Positions 46,376-63,617 of a stretch of DNA of 64,000 bases are shown in pieces (within the stretch, counting starts at the first letter, position 1; every line of letters begins with the position of its first letter). The translations under genes were made by a program, and so were the position numbers. The stretch comes from Nematostella vectensis (taxonomy: Eukaryota > Cnidaria > Anthozoa > Actiniaria > Edwardsiidae), in contig NC_064034.1 of assembly GCF_932526225.1 (NCBI RefSeq), forward strand, positions 5,504,001 to 5,568,000, in the 5' to 3' direction. The notes below the pieces were generated by a model. The model was given only the letters and a program-made list of their open reading frames with translations, had not been told where the DNA came from and searched no databases.

Positions 46376-47940
46376 GTGTCCGTCATTTCCCAAACTGTTA
46401 CTCGTAAAAGAAACCCTATACTAAAAAATTAAGTATATAATACAACGTTCTGTCCATATCTTGGACAACTTAGACATATAATACCGATGAATAAAAGAAA
46501 ACAGTATTAACACATCAAACATAAATAGTTAAAAAACGAAAAAAAAAATGGAGAAGATCGGACAAGATGTGCGAGAATTCGGTATTTTGAAATACCCAAT
46601 TGGCCAGCTTGATTAGAAAATATCAATACCCCCCTAAAAAAATTTGTATTATTAATGTCCTTTAATCTCTTCTTGAGCATAATAGTTTGAAAAAAAAAAA
46701 AACTTTGAATTGAGTTGCACGTTATGAGTATTCTTCCGTTTTTCCATTTCCGCTTCCGGTTCCTAATTTTCAACGTTAACAGACAGTCTTTAGACGTAGC
46801 ACCAGAATCGATCGCTTTTCGTACTCATAGTAGTCGTGAAGACCATGTACCCCTTCCCCATGACAACACAGTGGCTAAAAAATAAGGGAATACTTGATAT
46901 AGCTGAATACTTCGGTGAACAGCGCAAAAGCAAGCTCTGCGGAATGTACAATCACTTAAAAATATTTTACCCACAAGGTCAATGAAAGACCTCGCTAGTG
47001 CAAAACATATTGCGCAAAAAAGAACAGCATTTCCACCGACCTCTTGAAACGGCGGCAACGAGGCAAAAACAAAATGCAAGGCAGAATCATCTTGAGGAAG
47101 TTTTCTTTTGAGTAAGGTAATCGAGCGGAACAAGTTGCATTTCTTTGGCCCGTTTGCGACGTATCAGTGTCAATAACATTTTTGCTGTCATCCCAGTTAA
47201 GTCCTCAGAACTGATCGAAACTGAATCGCACTGAGTTGATGTTATCATCATTTGCGTAGACGCACGCGGATGACTGGGAATTCTGCGCACTCGACCCTAG
47301 ACCCCCAAATGGCAACACTTACATTTATGGTGGACGCTTTCCAATAACGAAAGAATCGCACATCTATTTGTCACGCATGATATAAATTTTCAAACTAAAA
47401 AAAACCCAACTATTTCTGTTTTGTTATGAATTAATTTGTCTGGAAGAAGTGCGAATTAAATATTCGTACACTCTGATGTTTTTTATTCTACAGGCGCTTT
47501 GTGAATTGACGGCAGATGGCCGATACCGTCAGTCTAGACAATGAAACAGTCAATCATGATCACATTGGCCCAGCCTCTAGCTGACGTCACTTCCTGTGTG
47601 CTGTTCTCTTCTTATTTGTTCTTTAGCGAAACTTGTGTGACAGCCTATTTAATATTACAAAGCATTTTTTATCTTGAATAGCCAGGACTTGGCTCATGTG
47701 AAGAGATGATCATTTTATTTCAAAATAATGCCCATTCATCAGGGGGAAATACATAGTATTTTTAGCATATTTTGCTTCGAGAGGAATTTTTTTAGCACTT
47801 TAAGAAATGCATCGCCTGATAAAAACTTTTCAAGTAAAAATTTAAAGAGAACTGAATCAAATTGTTTATTTTGTTTACAAATCACAACAACAAAGACTGG
47901 GTTTCCTGTGTACTCCCACGATGCCAAGCGAGCCCTTTGA
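46376..47940. other. Intergenic upstream of RPS28
   Basis: No gene identified. A 57-codon minus-strand frame within 47087-47260, ending RKRAKEMQLVPLDYLTQKK.., looks mildly protein-like but matches nothing known and has no partner exon, so it is not called. Confidence 0.45.
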
Positions 47941-47963
47941 AGTGCGCTCGACCACGTGGTCTC

Positions 47964-47990
47964 GTTCTCTTTCGCCTCCGCCATTTTGAG
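47964..47990 (+). promoter_or_regulatory. RPS28 core promoter: pyrimidine tract and YY1-like site
   Basis: A pyrimidine-rich start-site candidate (tctcgttctctttcgcctcc), like the 5' TOP of ribosomal protein genes, runs into CCGCCATTTTG, the reverse of the YY1 core. Both lie within 30 bp of the ATG at 47994, implying a very short 5' UTR. Confidence 0.5.
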
Positions 47991-47993
47991 AAC

Positions 47994-53759
<5,766 letters not shown>

Positions 53760-54626
53760 GTAATGGTATAATTCACATACAGTATATTCAAGGAGTTAGA
53801 TTTAAGCTCACAGGTAACACAGTATTCTTTCTGAAAACCTTTGTCCACTAAGCTGTACATTTGATTTGTTTAAAATGCCTTTTGTGTGGATTTTGTATTA
53901 AATTCTCAAACATGTTTATTGTCTTTCTTTCAGTGGATGATGGATGGAGGCCACAGCTAAAAAATACCATGCAAAACCAGTGTCTTCTTGAAATAAATTT
54001 GTTCAAGATCTATGAGTGATATTTCAAATTCAGTGCATAATTCCCTTTCCCTCCTCAATTCGCAAACATCCTTTATATTGAGCAAACTAACAGTTATCTC
54101 AATGTTGTACTGTCATTTTGAGTGTTCTACAAACTTATGTTTTTATTTCAAGTGACATAGCATTTCATCTTCTATCAATCAAATCCTTGTAATGCTTATT
54201 GGTGTTAGTGTACCTAACTCTAAAATGGCTTTCAATCAGTCAGTTTCAGAGTTTGAGGAATACTCATATGTCAGCTTTTGGAAGCAACAAAGGATGCCAT
54301 CCACCCTTCTATTCCTCCTATCCACCCTTCTATTACCTCCATTTCTGGGCCAAACTCCATTCTTCTTTGCTTTTCCCATTGTACTAAAAAATACCATTTT
54401 GTTTCTCATGGTAGATGTATTGAATATGTAACTGTTAACATGTTCAATTCCATGCATAACATGTATTCAGTCTATTTAACTCATCTGCTTTTTCTTTACT
54501 TTGTTTACTTTTTACAACAGTTTTTAGTGTGCTTTTTCAAGGCAGAAATTTCCAAGGCAGAAATGCTTCTTTCTCACTTATGGCAAAACTAATATATATA
54601 ATAGTGTATATTGAGATTCTTCAATG

Positions 54627-57600
54627 TCATGCTCTTGTTGTACAGTTCCCTTCTTGGCTTGAGCAGTATTGCAAAGGCAAATTAAGCCCAACAACTGGCC
54701 CCACTTGGCTTAGCCAAGAGACTAAATAATTTGTCCTGAAATAAAACAACATGAAAACCATGTTATGGAAGAAACAAACTATAGGGCAACCTACAGTACT
54801 ATAGTTTCCCTCCCCTAAATCATGCACATCCAGTCAGGTGTATGTCTGTTAGAGTGTTTTTCAAAATCTGTTAGAGTGGTTTTCGAAATGAGGTATATCA
54901 GATATCTTCGGGCAGTCTGTAACCAATGAAACGAACAAAGACCACGTTGACAAACATCTAACAGTGCAATTGATGACTCGCACAAAACAAACGCACCTGA
55001 GGTGTTGCATAATAAAGGGGTTTATTTTCGTAATAATATCAATCGCGCGTTAAATAGAAACACATTCTATCGTGCTCCCCTTAAAAAATAAAGTGGTAGA
55101 GTTTAGAGGTATGCATCCCCTACCATTTTGCAGGTCGTCCACATTAACATGAATTCAAGAGTATCAGGATTCATTTTGCATCACTTAATTCGAATCCAAA
55201 CTATTGTTTTTGCAGCTTTTGTATACAGATTTATTTTGATTCACTTTCGACAGCATTTTTTTAAGGTATCCGAATTGGCTGGGTCCAACCCCTGTGTAAT
55301 TGAAGATGGAAGGCCTAAACAAAAAAATTATGAATTCAAACAATTCGTGTTAGTGTGGACAACCCCTTAGATATCCCATATGTAGAGCTATAATATATAA
55401 TAATGTAAATCAGCATTATAACATGATATCCTTCCACTAGAAGTCTAGTCCTATAGACAGCCTAATGTTACCCGATTTTACCGGATCTGTTTGCTGCCTT
55501 GTGCTGTACAACTTCCTGTCGGAGAAGTGTTTTTCATCAGGTCGGCAGTGTGACAAGGGTGAAGCTGGAAACACGGTGCCCCAAGTATTGGATGTTCCTA
55601 AATAAAGAACAAAAATCAACTTGCATCACCATGGAAATAAAGACCAGGTCAGGGCCAGCAGTATGGTAAATTAAGTGACTATTACACATAAGATTTTTTG
55701 TGAGGTATCCCAAGTCAAAATTGTCCCTCCTTAAGCTATTTAGTTGATCTGTTGGGAGATTCCACTTAAAACTGGTAAGACTCCTGGGTTAACCCAGGAA
55801 GTGGATAAGTTTTTGAATGCTCGACAATATATTCTGTTACCTGTTGAGTAAGAAATGTCCACTTTTCATACTGTAGTCGCTGATGGTAGACATGAGGAAT
55901 GTTTGACCACACCTCCTCCAGACTCAGTGGAGTGCCATCTGAGGCCATAAAGAGCAGGGGTTAGAATTGAGCAAAAAGCAGCAAGCATTGTTAGGGAATT
56001 ATAAGGCATTATTGGGTTCCAAAGACAGTCAAAACTTTTATCAAAGAAATGATGTGTGCTTTCCACATACTGTATGAAACATATGACTGTTGTGTTATTG
56101 TACTTACTTCCACCAGTAGTTATACTGGTGTGGAAGGGTCAAAACCAAGTGCCTATGAGCATGTTTGTTAGTAAGCACTGTCCTGAAGGTGGTCACTGCC
56201 AGAGGGTTTATTGCATCCCTAGTGGTTCTTTTATGCCCCTTTGATTCAGAGTAGTGTAGTGCAGCTTTGAAAAGATGGGACCTTTGGTCTAGTGTCCTTA
56301 TCCAAGAAAACTGGAGACACAGGAGAAATAACCTCAAATCATTTATGACATGAATTTGAATCAAGACATGTGCTTGGAACAATCCCCAGTCAGAGCCAGG
56401 ATTCGAGCTGAGCGTACACCTTGCAATGCCTGATGATGCAGGGAATATCTGCATATGGAACTAGGATAAATTCGGATGAACTCAGAATAATCCCCAGAGC
56501 CTGGATTCAAACCATGGGCCACAGCACTAGGCCAGCCATGCTCCCACTGCACATCCCCCTCTCTCGCTAAGCAAATGTGCTTTTTTTTTCTTTGTTGGTA
56601 GCTAAGAAAATCTACACATTGTAATGTCTGACGATGCAGGGATTGTTTGCACTGAAATAAGCTACAACAAATCGTGTCGATCCGTATAGCCTACCTTGTT
56701 TGTTGGCAGTAAAGTACAGAACTGGTACACTATAACTAGGGCTGTACAGCACATGGTACACAAATATCCAATAAGAGTCTTTAGCACTTGATGCTATGGA
56801 GATCAACTCACACTCCTGAAAAAAAGAAATTGATTTTTTTTTTCAAAGTTGTAGGTGATAAAGCTTGGGGGGGGGGGTTAAGGAGGTCTATTAAGTTGAT
56901 GTGACAGCCTCCTGCCCTTCCAGATACTGCCCTGCCTTACATAACTTACAAAAAAATGAGCAAAGTGTGGGAAGGCTGGGGGTGATGTGACACTTTCTTT
57001 TGAAATTTGGCTATGTCCTGCCTGGAGGGTAAAAAATGCAGTTTGAGGTTGAGTACAAAATGCTAGCCTGCTTGCAGGCGGTACTCGGTTATCATCGCGG
57101 AAAACCCTCTCCGTTCGATGATCGGGCGCCAATTTGAAATTCTAAGCCGCACGGTTCCTGATAACCGAGTACCGCCTGCAAGCAGGCTAACAAAATGCAG
57201 GTCAAGTGATTTTACTTTTTTTTCTTTCTCTATTTTTTTTTCAATTTCTACGGCTCACGTGATGCGTTAAAATATTGAATACTTAGATTCTGGTTTATTA
57301 CTAAGCAATTATGTGACCTTGGGAATAATACGAATATCTCGCCAGCGGTTTGCTGCACATCAAGTAAACAGTAAAATCGCCCAACCTGCATTTTGTACTC
57401 AACCTGCATCCGACCTGCGACCTGCATTTTGTTATTCTAATGCCCTGCTCTTTAAAAGGTATAGCAAAAGGGGGGAGGAGCTAGAGTTATTATGTGATAA
57501 TTCCTTTTTTCCAAAGAAAAAAAAACACTTACATCATCACTGACATAACTTTCGCTTGCCTCAAGGCCTTCAAGATATTGTAGAGACCTTTCACCATCTT

Positions 57601-58722
57601 CTGCCTTGTGGCTTTCAATAGCCACTATACTTCGCTTGACAAGGTATTTCACAGGAACTCCTGACACGATCTGAATAATATGATGAATAACTAAAATGAG
57701 ACACTGAAGTGAGCAATATGTGAGCACAAATTTTTTTTTCAAAAATACAAAACCTATCCCTTAAAAACAAAGACAAAAGCAACATAAAAGCTATTAGCTT
57801 TTATAGAAATATAGATACATATAAACAAATCATGCATTAAAAAACAACCAAGAAATAATATTTCTTATTGTAATAAGTCAAATGTGGCCTTGCAGCATTT
57901 TGAAACTGTAAAGAATATGTATCTATACCGATATCTATCTTTGCATGCCATATCACTAGTCCATATCACGCAGGACAATTTTATATTTTACTGCATGGAC
58001 TGTCCTAATAAAAGATAATTATCATCTTGTAACCTTGGTCTGATAAATCTCCCAGATCTGGTACTTGGGGGGGTGTCCAAAGCAAAGGTATCTGAGACAG
58101 ACTTTTTACACATTGACATTATCTAATAACCTGCCATACTAGATTCCTAGTATATTTTACAAATGCATATATTTCAGTTGTTGTTTTTTTATTGACCCTA
58201 TTAGGTCAAGCTTAAATGAACTGCTACCGAGTAATATATATTGTAGAATTTGTCAATTGTGGTAAGCTGCATTGTAACCAGTTTACTTCCGGTCGATTAC
58301 GTAACAATCTCTGAAGATTTTTAACGAAAAACTTGAAAATTACTTCAAAAAATTTAAAGCAGTATCTCTATTGGAAGTTTCTTTGAGGTTGTGATTGATA
58401 ATTTAGAACGGATGGCCTGTTATATCTTGGGTCTTGTCTGTTATATCTTTTGTCTTGAACAGTTGAGGTCCATAGGACCTCTGGAAGTAAACTGGTGACG
58501 ATGCAGCTTTAACAGCAGTTAATGTAGCCTAAATATGTTATTGGCAACGCTAGAAAACAGCTTTTCTTGCATTTTGATTACTCATTTCAATAATAATAAA
58601 TAAAAAAGTTTTCAAATTTTAAGGGATGAAACTTTTTTGACCCCCTCCTTCAACCACATTGAAACTTTTATGACCCCCTCATCGATGTAGCCAAACTTTT
58701 TTAGCCCCCCTATGTGGGAACC

Positions 58723-58769
<47 letters not shown>

Positions 58770-59014
58770 GGCCATAAATGAACACTCCCTAACCGTTTAG
58801 GTTTGAGTCTTTCATACAAAACAAAACACCATAATTCCTAAATCAACCAAACCAATTAAAATATGCAGGGTCCTATAAGCAATCTGGACAGTACCTTTGG
58901 AGCATTAGCTACTATCCTAACTTCCCAGTCATCACCAAGTATTTTGGAGACCCGTAAAAAGTCTTCCAGGTGAGTGTTGAAGACATCGTGACTTATTCGG
59001 CCATCTTTCCACAT
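54627..59014 (-). CDS. ATG10: Ubiquitin-like-conjugating enzyme ATG10, six exons
   Basis: E2-like enzyme that receives ATG12 from ATG7 and passes it to ATG5 in autophagosome formation (cytosol). Exons: 58895-59014, 57533-57670, 56695-56815, 55841-55938, 55482-55597, 54627-54735. Phases agree and give 233 residues (human 220). Matches: [17 protein letters not shown] (start), [17 protein letters not shown] (the central strand pair), [14 protein letters not shown], then [20 protein letters not shown] with the catalytic Cys174 in the HPC motif, and [20 protein letters not shown] at the end. The first ATG is 59014; the frame extends upstream only through GTG. It shares a promoter with NDUFA7. Intron 1 holds a MITE and a 43-C run. 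Confidence 0.94.
57015..57442. mobile_element. Inverted-repeat element hosting a nested MITE
   Basis: The left arm (ggttgagtacaaaatgc at about 57046-57063, continuing as aggtcaagtgatttta after the inserted MITE) is the reverse complement of the right arm (taaaatcgcccaacctgc then attttgtactcaacctgc, about 57372-57408). Further tgcattttg words extend the right arm to about 57442. The outer ends are only approximately placed. It lies in ATG10 intron 1. Confidence 0.65.
57064..57189. mobile_element. 126-bp MITE with 31-bp perfect inverted repeats and 9-bp target duplication (MULE-like)
   Basis: Starts TAGCCTGCTTGCAGGCGG and ends with its exact reverse complement; the inverted match runs 31 bp. 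ACAAAATGC flanks both sides (57055-57063 and 57190-57198), and a 9-bp duplication is typical of Mutator-like elements. The other arm of the host repeat keeps the sequence with a single ACAAAATGC, serving as an empty site. Confidence 0.9.
58725..58767 (+). repeat. Poly-C run of 43
   Basis: Uninterrupted run of 43 C inside ATG10 intron 1 (G on the transcribed RNA). It follows C-rich degenerate repeats (gaccccctcc units) and is unstable in replication and sequencing. Confidence 0.9.
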
Positions 59015-59083
59015 CACAACACCACTCTGGGCTACCTGTCTTCCCAGAATGCTCACCGAGGAGGCCTAGCATCGAAATCCAAG
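59015..59083. promoter_or_regulatory. Bidirectional promoter ATG10 / NDUFA7
   Basis: Only 69 bp separate the divergent start codons. AAGATGGCGC, a YY1-like core, overlaps the NDUFA7 ATG itself. There is no TATA box. Transcription starts of one gene probably lie in or near the coding sequence of the other unless UTRs are extremely short. Confidence 0.8.
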
Positions 59084-60628
59084 ATGGCGCACGTCACCAA
59101 GGCTATGGAAGTTCTGAGGAACTTTCTTGTCGGGGTAAGCTCGTTTTCACAGTTCTCGAGGATATTTAGCATCGAATGGATGCTTTATTATTTCTTTGTT
59201 TGTTTTGTGTCAGAAAAGACTGATAGTACCTCACCGATACGCCGACTTGCTGTCAAAAAGGTAGGGTCCAAAATAAGACTTCTCGATCTTTTACCCGAAG
59301 GATAATTTGACTTGAGCCGTTATCATTAGTGGGGACTGTTTTTTGCTGGGGTTTTCAGCGGGATGTTTTGATAGCTCACAAGGAATCTGCATATAGACCT
59401 AAATATACCTTGGATTTACTTATTTTGAGTGCATTGTTATTGTACCTATCATGTACTACCTCCCCTTTTCTTTGATCTCACCTGTGAGCATGTATTCACT
59501 CACTTTCTTAATATTAAATAATTTCACATATTCTACCCCATCATTTCTTATTCTATTATATACTTCAAGAAAATACTTAAACATATGCATGATACAAACA
59601 CGTACCTAGGATTGGCAAAGGGGGGAGCCTAGTCATAGGTATTATATGGAAAAAAGCACAGTATTTAAAGATTTCTTAATGAGAAATGACTTGGCCACCA
59701 AGAGGGGTGCATCCGCACCCCCCTATGTACACACCTGTAATACCAATATGAATTATGGGAGGTGAACACCTGGCTTGACACAGAAGTTCTATTTGCCATC
59801 CTTCCATTTTGCAGGGGATTGGGGGATTGATAAGTTAACAGAAGGCTGGGATGATTTTAGGGAACACAATTGAGCATGGCATTGAACAATGTTCGTGGCA
59901 TGTTGATGTTGTAAATCTAACTAATGAAGAGATTTACTATTTTCTAGCTTCATTCAGTATCACATCGGCATGTTTATGGGGCCATGTTGAATAATGTCCC
60001 CCAAATTGTCCCAGCATGCTGTTCGCTTATAAACTTGACCCAATCCTCAGTGCAACATAAGAATGGCAAAATGAAGCTTACTCCAATTCCTAGCCAATCA
60101 GTTGATGAATTTCATAAGCGCATCTGCATGCATAGCTGTGGCAGAGGGATTGGTGTGTGTATGTGGTTTAATGACCCTCTCCTTGTCAATCATTATATAG
60201 TGCCAAAGCACTTTCAATAATACAAAGTGAACATGTTTGTTGTCTGTTTTCAGAACCCAACCAAACCCTAGCCTTCCTGATGGACCAGCCCACAAGTTGA
60301 GTGCTAACTACTACTGTGATAGGGATAGCAGGCGGCAGGCTACTCCACCCTCTGTGGTGTATAGTTCACAGAAGCTACTGGAGCCCAGGAAAACAGGGTG
60401 AGTTAAACAAGGAGGGTGCTTATTTAACCATTTGTAGTGATGTTGTACAAGCATTTAGGCTCAGCTTCTTCAGATTGGTTAAAAAACAATATCTTACCCA
60501 CACTAAAGAATCTGATAGTATTATCATCCCTTTGCTAATAGACCCTTCTTTTGTATTTCAACAGTCAAATTGAAGAAATAAAGTCTATCCAGCCCAAACA
60601 GCCTGGGGCCACCTACCTGCCTCAGTAA
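59084..60628 (+). CDS. NDUFA7: NADH dehydrogenase (complex I) alpha subcomplex subunit 7
   Basis: Accessory subunit (B14.5a) of mitochondrial complex I. Exons: 59084-59134, 59214-59260, 60254-60397, 60565-60628. Phases agree and give 101 residues (human 113). The N-terminal [17 protein letters not shown] matches the helical start. [19 protein letters not shown] and [18 protein letters not shown] are the family hallmark (human [27 protein letters not shown]), followed by [17 protein letters not shown] and a short Gln/Pro-rich tail. The start ATG lies in a YY1-like AAGATGGCG. It is divergently paired with ATG10. Confidence 0.95.
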
Positions 60629-61132
60629 TTTGAGACCTTTTTTTATAACACTATAGTTGACATGGTTATTACTCTCAACAAATACTTGAGTAACTGTTAA
60701 CATGCTTATTTGTAAATATATGACAACATGTATTGGCTCTATTAATTAAATTAAAATTGAAATACATTTTACAACCTGTTTTTTTATCTTATATAATTCT
60801 AATTGGTGTGGCCAAATATGCTGAATTTGGAAACTGAATGGAAAAGTATGTGTTTCTGTTCATATAAGCCATACCCTCAAAGCCTTACACATCTTCAGCA
60901 ATATATATTTTTTGCTTGCTAGGTGCTAAATACTGTAAAATGCCATTTAAAGCTTCAAGAGTTACTTTGAGGGGGGAAGGTAAAAAAGAATTATTTTAGC
61001 CTGCAAGCTAGAATAAAGCAAGCCTTCCATACATTAATGGCAAGTTTCCAACTTTTGATTCATCCTCAGAAATCCAGGGATATTTTCCTCTAACGTTTCT
61101 TGGGTTTCAGAGGATGCTTATGATTAAGTACT
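60629..61132. other. Convergent intergenic space NDUFA7 / REX1BD
   Basis: Both genes end facing this 504-bp gap, so it carries the two 3' UTRs. AT-rich; no repeat or RNA gene recognised. Confidence 0.6.
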
Positions 61133-63352
61133 TCATCTATCGCCTTCCATCTCCTCTTCATCCTCTGCTAGCAAAATGTCTTCCGCCTCATACTTCAGGT
61201 CATCCAGTAGTTCATTGATTTTAGCCACAGTGCTCTGTAGTCTACAACAAGGTTAGATGTAAGTTAGTATCTTGAAATGAAATTTTTGATTACAGTCTGT
61301 ACTTACCTTGCAGCTATGTCTTTAACTTCAGCACTGTTATCTTGCTCTGGGTGATCTCTTTCATTTTGCTCTGCCAACTGAAGCTTTGTAGTCTGTAACA
61401 AGAGTGTATCACAGATTAATGCTCTCAGTGACTCTAACTCATTCAATGGGATGTTTTCAAGATGACAGAATATGAGGGCAAATGTGTTATGACAAAGTTT
61501 AAAGAAAGAAAAACTTGGTCATCATTTGCAATAATTTGCTTGGTGTTTTTTTGCAAGACGACCTCAACAAACATTTCTCACTCAGATTTAATCATCTGGA
61601 AAAAGGCTTATTGGCTCAAGGTGGGGCACATCTATTGCAAATGTTTGCATCCTAACCTGTTGGATTCATAAAAATTGATTTGCTTTTTAAAATTCTTCCA
61701 TGTCTACACACATACCTCACACACACCCAGTTTTGTCATATCCCTGATCAAGTTTTCACTTAAAAATAAAATATTCTTTGGATGGCCCTATACTACTTTG
61801 AAAGCAAGTTTTTTTTGTTTAGGAGAATTTTAGAGCAGATTAGTGGAGAATGAGACAGCAGGTTGAATGCTTTACTCGAGAATTCCCCAAACAATTAATG
61901 TTTTCAAAATGCTACAAAGACACAAATAGATTTTTTTATTTCTTCTATTAAGTAATTTTTATATTACGAGAAAACTTCAAACAGCTTGCACCCATGCATG
62001 CACGGCAGCTGGCATTTATTATAATCATTGTGTTAACTACATTTCAATTTCATTGACCATGATATCTGTGACCTACCAGCTCAAGTTTGGCCTTCTCTTG
62101 TTGTTGCACCTGTCTTATGAGGTCTGCAAGTTTAGATTCCCCATTCAACCTCAACACATCCTCTATTTCCCTTATGTCGTGAGACAGGTTACTAAATTTA
62201 AGGGTTATTTCATTGATGTATGTACGGTAAGTAGGAAAGTCGTAGTTTGGGGCATCTTGCAGATAAGCTTTGAACACCCTGTAAATTGAACAAAAATCTT
62301 TAGTGAATTTATACTAAGGAAATAATTGTAAGTGTTTATTTTTGGTGAAATTTTTGGGTCGAGAAATACAGACACGACACATAGCCAGGATTTGACAAAG
62401 GAGGAGGATGGTACCCTTAATGATCTAATGAATGCCCCGGATCTAAAGACTGCTTCCTATCTAACTAACACCTCCCCCCCCCCTAAGCTTACAAGTTTGT
62501 ATTAACACCCCTCTCTAATAAATGCCCCCCACTATTTAATGCCTCTCCCTCCCACCCTCCTTCCCAGCTTAAAAAAAACAAAAGACAGGAATTCCAGTTA
62601 TATAAATCAAATTCAATTGCCTTCTTGCTTAATTTGAACATGGCTTCTACTGGTTGAGACATGCTCAATGTTAAGAAGCACTAGCCACAGGCTATAATTA
62701 AAAGTGATCCTGACTGAGATTAGAACTCCACTGCACTTGAACGCCATCCCCCCCTCCCTTGGGTCATCGAAATTTAATCAATCATTTATGGTAAGCTGGC
62801 TGATCATGTGCTACAACACTCTAAGATCAGGCTATCAATAAAAAAAAACAATAATTAGCAGAGTGCCACCTTGCATTCGCCGAACTCCACTAGAAGCTTT
62901 CCGGATTTAAGAAAATGCTATATAGTGGATAAAATCTTGTCTTTTGATGCTCAAGATCTTGTTTTTGTTTTCATGAAAAGGAATAATACTCACTCGCCAA
63001 ATACTTTGTAGGTCTTCACTCTATCTTCCTGGTGTGCGTAAAACCGCTTCAAATGCTGCTTGAGGCTAACAGCCTCAGCCTTAAAACAAAAAATCCAAGA
63101 AAAAAAAAATAAAAAAAAAGGATTTTTTGCAAATCCATAGATTTCATGGCGAAGACTTGAAAAAGCGAAGTTTTGAAAGGACTGGAGAGCCGTGTTTGGA
63201 GCTCCATGTTTTCATTACTTCAAAGATATAATGACGATGATTTGTCTAGCTTTCGTTTTAGTGCATAAAATATATAGACACATTACCTCTTCTGACAAAC
63301 TGCCGTCCATTTTTTTTTTCAAGAAAAATACCATTTTTGCCAGGCGTTCCAT
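61133..63352 (-). CDS. REX1BD: Required-for-excision-1-B domain protein
   Basis: Small coiled-coil protein related to Chlamydomonas Rex1-B, linked to DNA repair; its mechanism in animals is unclear. Exons: 63287-63352, 62994-63079, 62077-62278, 61307-61392, 61133-61241. Phases agree and give 182 residues (human about 180). The hallmark is VFKAYLQDAPNYDFPTYRTY followed by INEITLKFSNLSHDIREIE, aligning with human EEGHRQYLSSGPPYDFPRYR and the helices after it. The C-terminal VKDIAARLQSTVAKINELLD and DLKYEAED match human [22 protein letters not shown]. Heptad-like helices and an acidic end (AEDEEEMEGDR) are visible. Exon 1 (MERLAKMVFFLKKKMDG) is inferred from phase and splice sites. Divergent with PIGW. 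Confidence 0.85.
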
Positions 63353-63432
63353 GTCCTAAAAAGGGCCTGCGTCCTAAAGCGTGCGGCCGCTGACTTCTCT
63401 TTCTGTATATTCACTGGCGCATAATAACTAAG
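63353..63432. promoter_or_regulatory. Bidirectional promoter REX1BD / PIGW
   Basis: 80 bp between divergent start codons. AAGATGGCGG, a YY1-like core, again coincides with the plus-strand start codon. GC-rich (gcgtgcggccgc), no TATA box. Confidence 0.75.
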
Positions 63433-63617
63433 ATGGCGGATGCGCGGAACCTTACGTACAGAGAGCTGCAGCAGTTATTTGTGAGTAATTTGAATGGCAC
63501 GACGTTGTCCGAGATTGCGGTGGTTGTTTCATCAGCACCACTAGCTGTTCTTCTCAGAACATTCCTTGGGGTGACCTTACTTCGGAGTCTGTCTATTGAT
63601 TCTCCCTTCAAATCAAG
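63433..63617 (+). CDS. PIGW: GPI-anchor inositol acyltransferase, first exon (gene continues beyond window)
   Basis: PIGW acylates the inositol ring of GlcN-PI in the ER membrane during GPI-anchor synthesis. Exon 1 encodes MADARNLTYRELQQLFVSNL then NGTTLSEIAVVV. FVSNLNGTT followed by EI is the conserved N-terminus of PIGW/GWT1 (human KEAFVSNLNGTTVLEI), and the hydrophobic stretch that follows would be the first membrane segment. The exon ends in phase 2 at the donor GTACTT. The remaining exons lie right of the window; 63618-64000 shows no further recognisable exon. Confidence 0.86.

Noticed and set aside
45010-46432. Frames of up to 452 codons resembling a mucin-like protein
   Set aside because: 25/27-bp minisatellite; three overlapping plus-strand frames are all open, which real coding would not show.
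47087-47290. Short minus-strand frame with RKRAKEMQLVPLDYLTQKK
   Set aside because: Mildly protein-like but too short, no homolog recognised and no neighbouring exon.
57055-57198. Strong 57064-57189 palindrome as a hairpin RNA gene
   Set aside because: The 9-bp target duplication and the empty site in the opposite arm explain it as a MITE insertion.
59015-59056. N-terminal extension of ATG10 upstream of 59014
   Set aside because: The extension starts at GTG, not ATG; the first ATG at 59014 fits family length.
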